From: Pseudomonas entomophila
GTDB taxonomy: Bacteria > Pseudomonadota > Gammaproteobacteria > Pseudomonadales > Pseudomonadaceae
Assembly: GCF_013523125.1 (NCBI RefSeq)
Contig: NZ_JAAMQJ010000006.1
Coordinates: forward strand, 62,001 to 126,000
Length of the DNA stretch: 64,000 nt
Reading direction: 5' to 3'
The notes below the pieces were generated by a model. The model was not told the DNA's origin. It ran no database searches and saw nothing but the letters and a program-made list of their open reading frames with translations. Shown piece after piece: positions 42,162 through 51,619 of the stretch; the first letter of the stretch is position 1, and each line of letters opens with the position of its first letter. The position numbers and the translations under genes were made by a program.

Positions 42162-44807
42162 TCAGCAGTCCAGTGGGTTGCGCTTGTCCGGGTCGATACC
42201 GAACTTGGTGATGGCCTCGGCCACCACGCTCGGTTCGATCTCGCCGCGATCGGCCAAGGCTTCCAGGGCGGCCAGCACCACGAAGTGACGGTCGACTTCG
42301 AAGAAGTGACGCAGCTTCTTGCGGCTGTCGCTGCGACCGAAGCCGTCGGTGCCCAGCACCTTGAATTCCTGGCTCGGTACCCACTGGCGAATCTGTTCGG
42401 CGAACAGCTTCATGTAGTCGGTGGAGGCGATGACCGGGCCCTTGCGGCCGCCCAGGCACTGCTCGACGTAGGTCTTCTGCGGGGTCTGGCCCGGCTTGAG
42501 ACGGTTGGCGCGTTCCACGGCCAGGCCGTCACGACGCAGTTCGTTGAAGCTGGTGACGCTCCAGACGTCGGCACCGACGTTGTACTCCTCGCGCAGGATC
42601 TTGGCCGCTTCGCGGACTTCGCGCAGGATGGTGCCCGAACCCAGCAGCTGCACGTGGTGCGCGGCTTCGCGGGTGTCTTCCTCGAGCAGGTACATGCCCT
42701 TGACGATGCCTTCCTCGGCACCGGCCGGAATGGCAGGCTGCTGGTAGGACTCGTTCATCACGGTGATGTAGTAGAAGACGTCCTGTTGCTCTTCGGTCAT
42801 CTTCTTCATGCCGTCCTGGATGATCACCGCCAGCTCGTAGCCGTAGGTCGGATCATAGGTGCGGCAGTTCGGGATGGTCGCGGCCAGCATGTGGCTGTGA
42901 CCGTCTTCGTGCTGCAGGCCTTCACCGTTGAGGGTGGTACGGCCGGCGGTGCCGCCGATCAGGAAGCCACGGGTACGGCTGTCGCCAGCGGCCCAGGCCA
43001 GGTCGCCGATACGCTGGAAGCCGAACATCGAGTAGAAGATGTAGAACGGCAGCATCGGCTGGTTGTGGCTGCTGTACGAGGTACCGGCGGCGATGAACGA
43101 CGACATGGCGCCGGCTTCGTTGATGCCTTCCTCGAGGATCTGGCCCTTCTTGTCCTCGCGGTAGAACATGACCTGGTCCTTGTCGACCGGATCGTACAGC
43201 TGGCCCACGGAGGAGTAGATGCCCAGCTGGCGGAACATGCCTTCCATGCCGAAGGTACGCGCTTCGTCAGGGATGATCGGCACGATACGCTGACCGATCT
43301 CCTTGTCCTTGACCAGCTGTGCGAGGATCCGCACGAAGGCCATGGTGGTGGAGATTTCACGGTCGCCCGAGCCGTCGAGGATGGCCTTGAGGGTATCCAG
43401 CGGCGGCGTCGGGATGCTGAAGCTCTTGGCGCGGCGCTGAGGCACGAAGCCACCCAGGGCTTCGCGACGCTTGGCCAGGTACTTGGCCTCGGCGCTGTCG
43501 GCTTCCGGACGGAAGAACGGCAGGTTCTCGAGGTCGGCATCCTTCACCGGAATGTCGAAGCGGTCGCGGAATTTGCGCAGGCTGTCGACGTCGACCTTCT
43601 TGGTGTTGTGCGCGGTGTTCTTGGCTTCGCCTGCACCGGTACCGTACCCCTTGATGGTCTTGGCCAGGATGACGGTGGGCTGTTCCTTGTGGTTGACCGC
43701 CTGGTGATAGGCTGCATAGACCTTGTACGGGTCGTGGCCACCGCGGTTGAGCTTCCACACTTCCTCGTCGGACAGGTCTTCGACCATGGCCTTGAGTTCG
43801 GGCGTGTTGAAGAAGTGCTCACGGACGAACGCGCCGTCCTTGGCCTTGTAGTTCTGGTACTCGCCGTCGATGACTTCGTCCATGCGACGCTGCAGGGCAC
43901 CGTTGGTGTCCTTGGCCAGCAGGGGGTCCCAGAAACGGCCCCAGACGACCTTGTTGACGTTCCAGCCACCGCCACGGAACACGCCTTCGAGTTCCTGGAT
44001 GATCTTGCCGTTGCCGCGCACCGGGCCGTCCAGACGCTGCAGGTTGCAGTTGATCACGAAGATCAGGTTGTCCAGCTTCTCGCGGCCGGCCAGGGAAATG
44101 GCGCCCAGGGATTCCGGCTCGTCGCACTCGCCGTCGCCCATGAAGCACCAGACCTTCTGTTTGCCGGCCGGGATGAAGCCGCGTGCTTCCAGGTACTTCA
44201 TGAAGCGGGCCTGGTAGATCGCCTGGATCGGGCCCAGACCCATGGACACAGTCGGGAACTGCCAGAAGTCCGGCATCAGCCACGGGTGCGGGTACGACGA
44301 CAGGCCGTTGCCGTCCACTTCCTGGCGGAAGTTGTTCATCTGGTCTTCGCTGATGCGGCCTTCGAGGAAGGCACGGGCGTAGATGCCCGGCGAGGCGTGA
44401 CCTTGATAGAAGATCAGGTCGCCGCCATGTTCTTCGGTCGGGGCCTGGAAGAAGTAGTTGAAGCCGATGTCGTACAGCGTCGCGCTGGAGGCGAAGCTCG
44501 AAATGTGACCACCCAGGTCCGAATCTTTCAGGTTGGTGCGCATGACCATGGCCAGGGCGTTCCAACGTACCATCGAGCGGATGCGGCGTTCCATGAACAG
44601 GTCGCCAGGCATGCGCGCTTCGTGAGTGACAGGGATGGTGTTGCGGTATGGCGTGGTGATGGCATACGGCAGCTGCGAACCACTACGGGTGGCCAGCTCG
44701 CCCATGCGGGTCATCAGGTAGTGAGCGCGGTCTTCGCCTTCTTTGTCGATGACCGACTCCAAGGCATCCAGCCATTCCTGGGTTTCGACGGGATCGAGGT
44801 CTTGCAT
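42162..44807 (-). CDS. aceE: Pyruvate dehydrogenase E1 component
   Basis: 881 residues, the homodimeric gamma-proteobacterial E1 type. The thiamine diphosphate motif begins GDGECDEPES and ends NCNLQRLDGPVRGNGK. Other landmarks are GHASPGIYARAFLEG near residue 150 and YGTGAGEAKNTAHNTKK. It decarboxylates pyruvate and acetylates the E2 lipoyl groups. It is the first gene of aceEF and is divergent from glnE. A 15-bp perfect dyad lies about 110 bp upstream of the start. Confidence 0.96.
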   Translation of the reverse strand: MQDLDPVETQEWLDALESVIDKEGEDRAHYLMTRMGELATRSGSQLPYAITTPYRNTIPVTHEARMPGDLFMERRIRSMVRWNALAMVMRTNLKDSDLGGHISSFASSATLYDIGFNYFFQAPTEEHGGDLIFYQGHASPGIYARAFLEGRISEDQMNNFRQEVDGNGLSSYPHPWLMPDFWQFPTVSMGLGPIQAIYQARFMKYLEARGFIPAGKQKVWCFMGDGECDEPESLGAISLAGREKLDNLIFVINCNLQRLDGPVRGNGKIIQELEGVFRGGGWNVNKVVWGRFWDPLLAKDTNGALQRRMDEVIDGEYQNYKAKDGAFVREHFFNTPELKAMVEDLSDEEVWKLNRGGHDPYKVYAAYHQAVNHKEQPTVILAKTIKGYGTGAGEAKNTAHNTKKVDVDSLRKFRDRFDIPVKDADLENLPFFRPEADSAEAKYLAKRREALGGFVPQRRAKSFSIPTPPLDTLKAILDGSGDREISTTMAFVRILAQLVKDKEIGQRIVPIIPDEARTFGMEGMFRQLGIYSSVGQLYDPVDKDQVMFYREDKKGQILEEGINEAGAMSSFIAAGTSYSSHNQPMLPFYIFYSMFGFQRIGDLAWAAGDSRTRGFLIGGTAGRTTLNGEGLQHEDGHSHMLAATIPNCRTYDPTYGYELAVIIQDGMKKMTEEQQDVFYYITVMNESYQQPAIPAGAEEGIVKGMYLLEEDTREAAHHVQLLGSGTILREVREAAKILREEYNVGADVWSVTSFNELRRDGLAVERANRLKPGQTPQKTYVEQCLGGRKGPVIASTDYMKLFAEQIRQWVPSQEFKVLGTDGFGRSDSRKKLRHFFEVDRHFVVLAALEALADRGEIEPSVVAEAITKFGIDPDKRNPLDC

Positions 44808-44916
44808 GGCTTGCTCCAGGGCGGAAAGGCAACCAGAATCGATTGCCTGAGTTTGCGACTGGCCTTTTGGGCAGACGTCGTGAATTCTTGGGGCGCCGTG
44901 CAGTGCGCCGGCGTCG

Positions 44917-44931
44917 TGTAGTTTTACTACA
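44917..44931. promoter_or_regulatory. Perfect 15-bp dyad, candidate operator of aceEF
   Basis: TGTAGT-TTT-ACTACA is a perfect palindrome about 110 bp before the aceE start. Its shape (GT...AC halves) resembles sites of GntR/FadR-type regulators, the class that includes PdhR. The regulator is not in the window. Confidence 0.45.
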
Positions 44932-45120
44932 AACGGCCATGTATTTCATGCTTTTGCGCCGAAGGAGGGGCAGTGGCGCGACAAACGCGTGGCTTCTGGC
45001 CACTTCACGCGTTGTGAACTAAAACGATACCGCTAAGAAAAAATAGCCGAATACCAAAAAATACTTCGCTCTTATTGCCGTAAAGTCTTTGGCGAAGCTA
45101 TTTGATGCTTTTGTACGACA

Positions 45121-45139
45121 GTCCGATCATCGGTCGGAC
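45121..45139 (+). other. Small hairpin in the glnE leader
   Basis: GTCCGA (45121-45126) pairs with TCGGAC (45134-45139) around a 7-base loop, 48 bp before the glnE ATG. It could be a leader structure or a regulator site; there is no T run. Confidence 0.35.
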
Positions 45140-45187
45140 GGCCGCATCTGCCGCTACGTGTTTTCACACGCCGATCAAGGATAGCCC

Positions 45188-48118
45188 ATGCGCCTGCCTT
45201 TGCCGCCTCACCTCCCTGCCATCCTCCAGCCTTTGGTCGTTCGCAATCGACAGGCATGGGATGACGCGCTGGCCGCCCATCCCGAGGCGTCAGACCACGC
45301 CTTCAGCGAGGAACGACGTCGCCAGTTCGACCAGGTCGCGGCCGCCAGCGAGTTCGTGCTCGACCAGAGCCTGCGTGAGCCGGGCATGGTTTGCGAACTG
45401 CTCGCCAGCGGCGAACTGGAACGCGCCCTGGCCCCTGGCGAGCTGCGCGCGCGCATTGCCGCCGCGGTGGCGGCAGCGGACAGTGAAGATGCCCTGGCGC
45501 GCCAGCTACGCCGCGAGCGTAATCGCCAGCAGGTGCGCATCATCTGGCGCGACATCACCCGCCAAGCCGATCTGGCGCAGACCTGCCGCGACCTGTCCGA
45601 CCTGGCCGATGCCTCGATCGACCAGGCCTACCACTGGTTGTACCCGCGTCACTGTCAGCAGTTCGGCACCCCGATCGGCCGCAGCGGCGCGCCCCAGCAC
45701 ATGGTCGTGCTGGGGATGGGCAAGCTCGGCGCCGTGGAGCTGAACCTGTCCTCCGACATCGACCTGATCTTCGCCTTCCCCGAAGGCGGGGAGACCGAGG
45801 GCGTCAAGCGCCCGCTGGACAACCAGGAATTCTTCACTCGCCTGGGGCAGCGCCTGATCAAGGCACTCGACCCGGTCACCGTCGACGGCTTCGTGTTCCG
45901 CGTCGACATGCGCCTGCGGCCCTATGGTTCGGCAGGTGCCCTGGTCCTGAGCTTCAATGCCCTGGAACACTACTATCAGGACCAGGGCCGCGACTGGGAA
46001 CGCTACGCCATGATCAAGGCCCGCGTGGTGGCGGGCGACCAGGACAGCGGCGCGCAACTGCAGGCGATGCTGCGGCCGTTCGTCTACCGCCGCTACCTGG
46101 ACTTCTCGGCCATCGAGGCGCTGCGCACCATGAAGCAGCTGATCCAGCAGGAGGTGCGGCGCAAGGGCATGGCCGACAATATCAAGCTGGGGGCCGGTGG
46201 CATCCGCGAGGTGGAGTTCATCGCCCAGGCCTTCCAGTTGATCCATGGCGGCCGCGACCTGAGCCTGCAGCAGCGACCGCTGCTCAAGGTGCTGGCCACG
46301 CTCGAAGACCAAGGCTACCTGCCGCCGGCGGTCGTGGCCGAGCTGCGTGACGGGTACGCCTTCCTGCGCTATACCGAGCACGCCATCCAGGCCATCGCCG
46401 ACCGCCAGACCCAGATGCTGCCGGAGGATGAAACGGGGCGCGCTCGGGTCGCCTATATGCTCGGTTTCGACGACTGGGAAGCGTTCCATGCGCAGCTCAT
46501 GCACTGGCGCGGCCGCATCGACTGGCACTTCCGCCAGGTGATCGCCGACCCCGACGAGGACGAGGCCGAGGGCGAGCTGGTGGTCGGGGGCGAGTGGTCG
46601 CCGCTGTGGGAGCAGGTCCAGGATGAAGAGGCGGCCAGTCGCCAGCTGCACGAAGCCGGCTTCGGCCGTCCCGATGAGGCCCTGCGGCGCCTGGCCGGCT
46701 TGCGCGCCAGCCCTTCGTTGCGCTCGATGCAGCGCATCGGTCGCGAACGCCTCGACGCCTTCATCCCGCGCCTGCTGGCCCAGGCCGTGGAGCACGCCGA
46801 CCCGGACCTGGTGCTTGAGCGTGTACTGCCGCTGGTGGAGGCCGTGGCGCGACGCTCGGCCTATCTGGTGCTACTGACGGAAAACCCTGGGGCCCTGCGC
46901 CGCCTGCTGACCCTGTGCGCGGCCAGCCCGTGGATCGCCGAGCAGATCGCTCGTTACCCGCTGTTGCTCGACGAGCTGCTCAACGAAGGACGGCTGTTCA
47001 GCCCGCCCCTGGCGCCCGAACTGGCCTCGGAGCTGCGCGAGCGGTTGACGCGCATTCCCGAGGACGACCTGGAGCAGCAGATGGAAGCCCTGCGGCATTT
47101 CAAGCTGGCCCACAACCTGCGCGTGGCCGCCTCGGAAATCACCGGTCACCTGCCGCTGATGAAGGTCAGCGACTACCTGACCTGGCTGGCCGAAGCGATC
47201 CTCGACCAGGTGCTGGCCCTGGCCTGGCGCCAGACCGTGGCTCGCCACGGACAGCCCAAGCGTCTCGACGGCAGCCTGTGCGACCCAGGGTTCATCATCG
47301 TGGGCTACGGCAAGGTCGGGGGAATCGAACTAGGGCACGGCTCGGACCTGGACCTGGTGTTCATCCACGACGGCGACCCGCAGGCCGAAACCGACGGTGC
47401 CAAGCCGATCGATGGCGCGCAGTTCTTCACCCGGCTCGGGCAGCGCATCATCCACCTGCTGACCACCCACACCGCCTCCGGCCAGCTCTACGACGTCGAC
47501 ATGCGCCTGCGCCCGTCGGGCGCGTCTGGCCTGCTGGTCAGTTCGCTGGGGGCGTTCGAGCGCTACCAGCAGAAGGAGGCCTGGACCTGGGAGCACCAGG
47601 CCCTGGTGCGGGCCCGCGTGCTGGTCGGCTGCAGCCAGGTCGGCCAAGCGTTCGAGGCCGTGAGGGCGCAGGTGCTGGGTCAGCCACGGGCGCTGGAGAC
47701 GCTGCGCACGCAAGTCAGCGAGATGCGCGCCAAGATGCGCGACAACCTCGGCAGCCGCGCCACCGCTGCCGGTACGGCAGCCAACGCGTTCGACCCCGGT
47801 CAGCCGTTCGACATCAAGCAGGACGCCGGTGGCATCGTCGACATCGAGTTCATGGTGCAGTACGCCACGCTTGCCTGGTCCCATACGCACCCGGCGCTAC
47901 TGCGCTGGACTGACAACGTGCGCCTGCTCGAAGAACTCGAGCAGGCCGGGCTGCTGCCGGCCAGCGATGCCGGGCTGTTGCGTGAAGTCTACAAGGCCTA
48001 CCGTTCGGCCTCCCACCGGCAGGCCCTGCAGAAGCACCCGGGCGTGATCGATGCCTCGCAGTTCGCCGACGAGCGTCGTCAGGTACGGCGCATCTGGGCA
48101 GCGCTGGGGTTGTCGTGA
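45188..48118 (+). CDS. glnE: Bifunctional glutamine synthetase adenylyltransferase/deadenylase
   Basis: 976 residues, the normal size. There are two nucleotidyltransferase domains. The N-terminal one, with LSSDIDLIFAFPEGG (about 190-204), removes AMP from glutamine synthetase. The C-terminal one, with GHGSDLDLVFIHDGD (about 717-731), adds it. The linker region interacts with PII. DIKQDAGGIVDIEFMVQYA is the C-terminal signature. It adjusts nitrogen assimilation in response to glutamine and 2-oxoglutarate. Confidence 0.95.
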   Translation: MRLPLPPHLPAILQPLVVRNRQAWDDALAAHPEASDHAFSEERRRQFDQVAAASEFVLDQSLREPGMVCELLASGELERALAPGELRARIAAAVAAADSEDALARQLRRERNRQQVRIIWRDITRQADLAQTCRDLSDLADASIDQAYHWLYPRHCQQFGTPIGRSGAPQHMVVLGMGKLGAVELNLSSDIDLIFAFPEGGETEGVKRPLDNQEFFTRLGQRLIKALDPVTVDGFVFRVDMRLRPYGSAGALVLSFNALEHYYQDQGRDWERYAMIKARVVAGDQDSGAQLQAMLRPFVYRRYLDFSAIEALRTMKQLIQQEVRRKGMADNIKLGAGGIREVEFIAQAFQLIHGGRDLSLQQRPLLKVLATLEDQGYLPPAVVAELRDGYAFLRYTEHAIQAIADRQTQMLPEDETGRARVAYMLGFDDWEAFHAQLMHWRGRIDWHFRQVIADPDEDEAEGELVVGGEWSPLWEQVQDEEAASRQLHEAGFGRPDEALRRLAGLRASPSLRSMQRIGRERLDAFIPRLLAQAVEHADPDLVLERVLPLVEAVARRSAYLVLLTENPGALRRLLTLCAASPWIAEQIARYPLLLDELLNEGRLFSPPLAPELASELRERLTRIPEDDLEQQMEALRHFKLAHNLRVAASEITGHLPLMKVSDYLTWLAEAILDQVLALAWRQTVARHGQPKRLDGSLCDPGFIIVGYGKVGGIELGHGSDLDLVFIHDGDPQAETDGAKPIDGAQFFTRLGQRIIHLLTTHTASGQLYDVDMRLRPSGASGLLVSSLGAFERYQQKEAWTWEHQALVRARVLVGCSQVGQAFEAVRAQVLGQPRALETLRTQVSEMRAKMRDNLGSRATAAGTAANAFDPGQPFDIKQDAGGIVDIEFMVQYATLAWSHTHPALLRWTDNVRLLEELEQAGLLPASDAGLLREVYKAYRSASHRQALQKHPGVIDASQFADERRQVRRIWAALGLS

Positions 48119-48229
48119 CCGGGAGCGGGTCCACGGTGGTACACTGGCCGGCATTTAGCCTGAAGCGCATACGGTGCCTCGGGCGTGGCAGGGTAAGGTT
48201 CGAAGGGGTAGGGGATCGCGTTGCGGTCC

Positions 48230-48295
48230 ATCGCGGCACTGGGGCCGCTCCCACAGAGGCGACGGCGCGCCTCGGTCCGTGGGAGCGGCTTCGAT
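48230..48295. repeat. REP-related inverted pair before waaF
   Basis: GGGGCCGCTCCCACAGA (48241-48257) and GTGGGAGCGGCTTCGAT (48279-48295) form an inverted pair of a REP variant lacking the central GGGCTTGCCC. They lie in the 267-bp gap between glnE and waaF and could end the glnE transcript. Confidence 0.65.
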
Positions 48296-48385
48296 GCCTT
48301 GAGTGCCCTGCAGCGCCCCTCGACCGCCCGTCGCCCTCAAGCCCGATCGAGGCCCCAGGCCTGCCGGAGCGATACTGGAAGACGC

Positions 48386-49435
48386 ATGAACATTCTGATC
48401 ATTGGGCCCAGCTGGGTCGGCGACATGGTGATGGCGCAGACCTTGTTCCAGTGCCTGAAACTGCAGCACCCCGAGTGCGTGATCGATGTACTGGCCCCCG
48501 AGTGGAGCCGGCCGATCCTCGAGCGCATGCCCGAAGTCCGCCAGGCCTTGAGCTTCCCGCTCGGCCACGGCGCGCTCGAGCTCGGCACCCGGCGGCGCAT
48601 CGGCAAGTCCCTGGCCGGTCAGTACGACCAGGCGATCCTGCTGCCCAACTCGCTGAAATCGGCGCTGGTGCCCTTCTTCGCCGGGATCCCCAAACGGACC
48701 GGCTGGCGTGGCGAATGGCGTTTCGGTCTGCTCAACGACGTGCGTCGGCTGGACAAGGCCCGCTACCCGCTGATGATCGAGCGCTTCATGGCGCTGGCCT
48801 ATCCATCCGGCACCGAGCTGACCCAGCCCTACCCACGACCCGCGCTGCGCATCGAGCCGGCCAGCCGCGACGCGGCCCTGGCCAAGTTCGGGCTGGAGCT
48901 GGACCGGCCGGTCCTGGCATTGTGTCCCGGGGCCGAGTTCGGCGAGTCCAAACGTTGGCCGGCCGAGCATTACGCCGAGGTGGCCGAGGCCCTGATTCGC
49001 CTGGGCTGGCAGGTCTGGCTGTTCGGCTCGAAGAAGGACCATCCGGTGGGCGAGTCGATTCGCGAGCGGTTGATCCCAGGCTTCAGGGAAGAGTCGGTGA
49101 ACCTCTCCGGCGAGACCTCGCTGGCCGAGGCCATCGACCTGTTGTCCTGCGCCACGGCGGCGGTGTCCAACGATTCGGGCCTCATGCACGTGGCCGCCGC
49201 GTTGGCACGCCCCCTGGTGGCCGTGTACGGCTCGACCTCGCCAGGCTTCACCCCGCCGCTGGCCGAGCAGGTCGAAGTGGTGCGCCTGGGTATCGAGTGC
49301 AGCCCGTGCTTCGAGCGCACCTGCCGCTTCGGCCACTACAACTGCCTGCGCCTGCTCGAGCCGCCTGCGGTCATCGCCGCCCTGCGACGATTGCCTGGCG
49401 CGGCGCTGATCGATGTCCTGGCCGAGGTCGACTGA
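48386..49435 (+). CDS. waaF: ADP-heptose:LPS heptosyltransferase II
   Basis: 349 residues from the ATG at 48386. A GT9-family protein that begins MNILIIGPSWVGDMVMAQTL. CPGAEFGESKRWPAEHYAEV and SNDSGLMHVAAAL are the sugar-nucleotide motifs. It adds the second heptose to the LPS inner core at the cytoplasmic face of the inner membrane. The next gene starts one base after its stop. It heads a seven-gene overlapping LPS core operon. Confidence 0.95.
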   Translation: MNILIIGPSWVGDMVMAQTLFQCLKLQHPECVIDVLAPEWSRPILERMPEVRQALSFPLGHGALELGTRRRIGKSLAGQYDQAILLPNSLKSALVPFFAGIPKRTGWRGEWRFGLLNDVRRLDKARYPLMIERFMALAYPSGTELTQPYPRPALRIEPASRDAALAKFGLELDRPVLALCPGAEFGESKRWPAEHYAEVAEALIRLGWQVWLFGSKKDHPVGESIRERLIPGFREESVNLSGETSLAEAIDLLSCATAAVSNDSGLMHVAAALARPLVAVYGSTSPGFTPPLAEQVEVVRLGIECSPCFERTCRFGHYNCLRLLEPPAVIAALRRLPGAALIDVLAEVD

Positions 49436-49436
49436 C

Positions 49437-50495
49437 GTGCGCGTCCTGATCGTCAAGACCTCGTCCCTGGGCGACGTGATCCACACGCTGCCGGCGCTGA
49501 CCGATGCGGCCCGTGCCATCCCCGGTATCCGCTTCGACTGGGTGGTGGAGGAGGGCTTCGCCGAGATCCCCAGCTGGCACCCGGCCGTGGACCAGGTCAT
49601 TCCGGTGAACATCCGCCGGTGGCGCAAACAGCTCTGGCAGACGTTCAGGAACGGCGAGTGGCGCCAGTTCAAGGCACGCGTGCGCGAGCGTTCCTATGAC
49701 CTGGTCATCGATGCCCAGGGCCTGCTCAAGTCGGCGTGGCTGACCCGTTACGTCAAGGCACCGGTCGCCGGGCTGGATCGCTACTCGGCGCGCGAAGGCT
49801 GGTCGAGCCGCTTCTACGACCGGCGCCTGTCGGTCGCCCTCGGCCAGCATGCCGTCGAGCGCGTGCGCCAACTGTTCGCCCTGGCGCTGGCCTACGACCT
49901 GCCCGACGGGCTGGGCGACTACGGCCTGGACCTGAGCCGCCTGGACCTGCCGCCGACCGCGCCGTACGTGGTGTTCCTGCACGGCACCACTTGGGACACC
50001 AAGCACTGGCCGGAAGCCTATTGGCGCGCCCTGGCCGAGCGCATGGACCAGCACCGCCTGAAGGTCTGCCTGCCCTGGGGCAACCCGACCGAGAAGGCCC
50101 GCGCCGAGCGCATCGCCCAAGGCCTGGCGCACTGTCAGGTGCTGCCCAAGCTGAATCTGGCCGGCGTTGCCCGTATCCTGGCCGCTGCCAGGGCGTGCGT
50201 GGCGGTGGACACCGGCCTCGGCCACCTGGCTGCGGCGTTGGACGTGCCGACCGTGTCGCTGTTCGGCCCGACCGACCCTGGCCTGACCGGCGCCTACGGG
50301 CGTGCCCAGGTGCACCTGGGCAGCGACTGGCCCTGCGCGCCCTGCCTGCAGAAGACCTGTACCTATAAGCCGAGCGCCGAGGACCTGCGCCGGTTCGACA
50401 TCCAACGCGAGTGGCCGCTGTGCTTCACTCGCCTGAATCCCGAGCACGTGGCGCGCCGCCTGAGCGCGCTGCTGCTGACCGAGGCTGTTCGTTGA
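49437..50495 (+). CDS. waaC: LPS heptosyltransferase I
   Basis: 352 residues from a GTG at 49437, which gives the conserved N-terminus MRVLIVKTSSLGDVIHTLPA. A GT9 enzyme with FLHGTTWDTKHWPEAYW and VDTGLGHLAAALDVPTVSLF near the C-terminus. It adds the first heptose to Kdo. GAGGT upstream serves as ribosome-binding site. Its stop overlaps the waaG start (TGATG). Confidence 0.94.
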   Translation: MRVLIVKTSSLGDVIHTLPALTDAARAIPGIRFDWVVEEGFAEIPSWHPAVDQVIPVNIRRWRKQLWQTFRNGEWRQFKARVRERSYDLVIDAQGLLKSAWLTRYVKAPVAGLDRYSAREGWSSRFYDRRLSVALGQHAVERVRQLFALALAYDLPDGLGDYGLDLSRLDLPPTAPYVVFLHGTTWDTKHWPEAYWRALAERMDQHRLKVCLPWGNPTEKARAERIAQGLAHCQVLPKLNLAGVARILAAARACVAVDTGLGHLAAALDVPTVSLFGPTDPGLTGAYGRAQVHLGSDWPCAPCLQKTCTYKPSAEDLRRFDIQREWPLCFTRLNPEHVARRLSALLLTEAVR

Positions 50496-51619
50496 TGCAA
50501 CTGGCTTTCGTACTCTACAAATACTTCCCCTTCGGCGGACTGCAGCGTGACTTCATGCGCATCGCCCTGGAGTGCCAGGCACGCGGTCACCAGATCCGCG
50601 TGTACACCCTGATCTGGGAGGGCGACGTGCCCCCAGGCTTCGAGGTGAACGTGGCCCCGGTCAAGGCGTTGTTCAACCACCGCCGCAACGAGAAGCTCAG
50701 TGCGTGGATGGCCGCGGACCTCGCGCGTCGGCCGGTCGATCGCCTGATCGGCTTCAACAAGATGCCGGGCCTGGACGTCTACTACGCCGCCGACGGCTGT
50801 TTCGAGGACAAGGCCCAGACCCTGCGCGGCGGGCTGTATCGCCGCTGGGGCCGCTACCGGCATTTCGCCGAGTACGAGCGCGCGGTGTTCGGGCGCGAGG
50901 CGCACACCGAGATCCTGATGATCTCCGAGGTGCAGCAGCCGCTGTTCGTCAAACACTACGGTACGCCGGCCGAGCGCTTTCACCTGTTGCCGCCCGGCAT
51001 CTCGCCGGACCGCCGCCGCCCGGCCGATGCCGACGCCATTCGCGCGCAGTTTCGCCGCGAGTTCAAGCTGGCCGACGATGACCTGCTGCTGGTGCAGATC
51101 GGCTCGGGCTTCAAGACCAAGGGCGTCGACCGCAGCCTCAAGGCACTCGCCGCGCTGCCGCCAGCCTTGCGCAAGCGTACCCGGCTGATGGTGATCGGCC
51201 AGGACGACCCCAAGGTCTTCCAGTTGCAGAGCACCGCGCTGGGGCTGGGCGAGCACGTGCAGTTCCTCAAGGGGCGCAGCGACATCCCGCGTTTCCTGCT
51301 GGGCGCCGACCTGCTGATCCACCCGGCCTACAACGAGAACACCGGCACGGTCCTGCTCGAAGCCCTGGTCGCCGGCCTGCCGGTGCTGGTCTCCAAGGTC
51401 TGCGGTTACGCCCACTACATCGCCGAAGCCGACAGCGGTCTGGTGCTGGACGAGCCGTTCGCGCAAGGGCAGCTCGACGACTGCCTGCGCCGCCTGCTCG
51501 AGGACGATGCCGCGCGTGCCCAGTGGTCGCGCAATGGCGTGGCCTTCGCCGACCGCGCCGACCTCTACAGCATGCCGCAGCGCGCCGCCGACGTGATCCT
51601 CGGGCAGGAGACCCCATGA
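50495..51619 (+). CDS. waaG: LPS core glucosyltransferase WaaG
   Basis: 374 residues, GT4 family. The N-terminus MQLAFVLYKYFPFGGLQRDF carries the glycine-rich acceptor loop. LLVQIGSGFKTKGVDRSLKA and the E-x7-E-type segment HPAYNENTGTVLLEALVAG mark the sugar-nucleotide site. It adds the first outer-core hexose to heptose II. The ATGA overlap with rfaP shows coupled translation. Confidence 0.94.
   Translation: MQLAFVLYKYFPFGGLQRDFMRIALECQARGHQIRVYTLIWEGDVPPGFEVNVAPVKALFNHRRNEKLSAWMAADLARRPVDRLIGFNKMPGLDVYYAADGCFEDKAQTLRGGLYRRWGRYRHFAEYERAVFGREAHTEILMISEVQQPLFVKHYGTPAERFHLLPPGISPDRRRPADADAIRAQFRREFKLADDDLLLVQIGSGFKTKGVDRSLKALAALPPALRKRTRLMVIGQDDPKVFQLQSTALGLGEHVQFLKGRSDIPRFLLGADLLIHPAYNENTGTVLLEALVAGLPVLVSKVCGYAHYIAEADSGLVLDEPFAQGQLDDCLRRLLEDDAARAQWSRNGVAFADRADLYSMPQRAADVILGQETP

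Larger units (their letters stand above)
44808..45187. promoter_or_regulatory. Divergent aceE/glnE intergenic region
   Basis: This 380-bp gap is without a gene. It contains the dyad at 44917-44931, an AT-rich stretch (45020-45065, AAGAAAAAATAGCCG, CCAAAAAATAC) that could hold promoters, and a small hairpin at 45121-45139 close to glnE. Confidence 0.6.
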
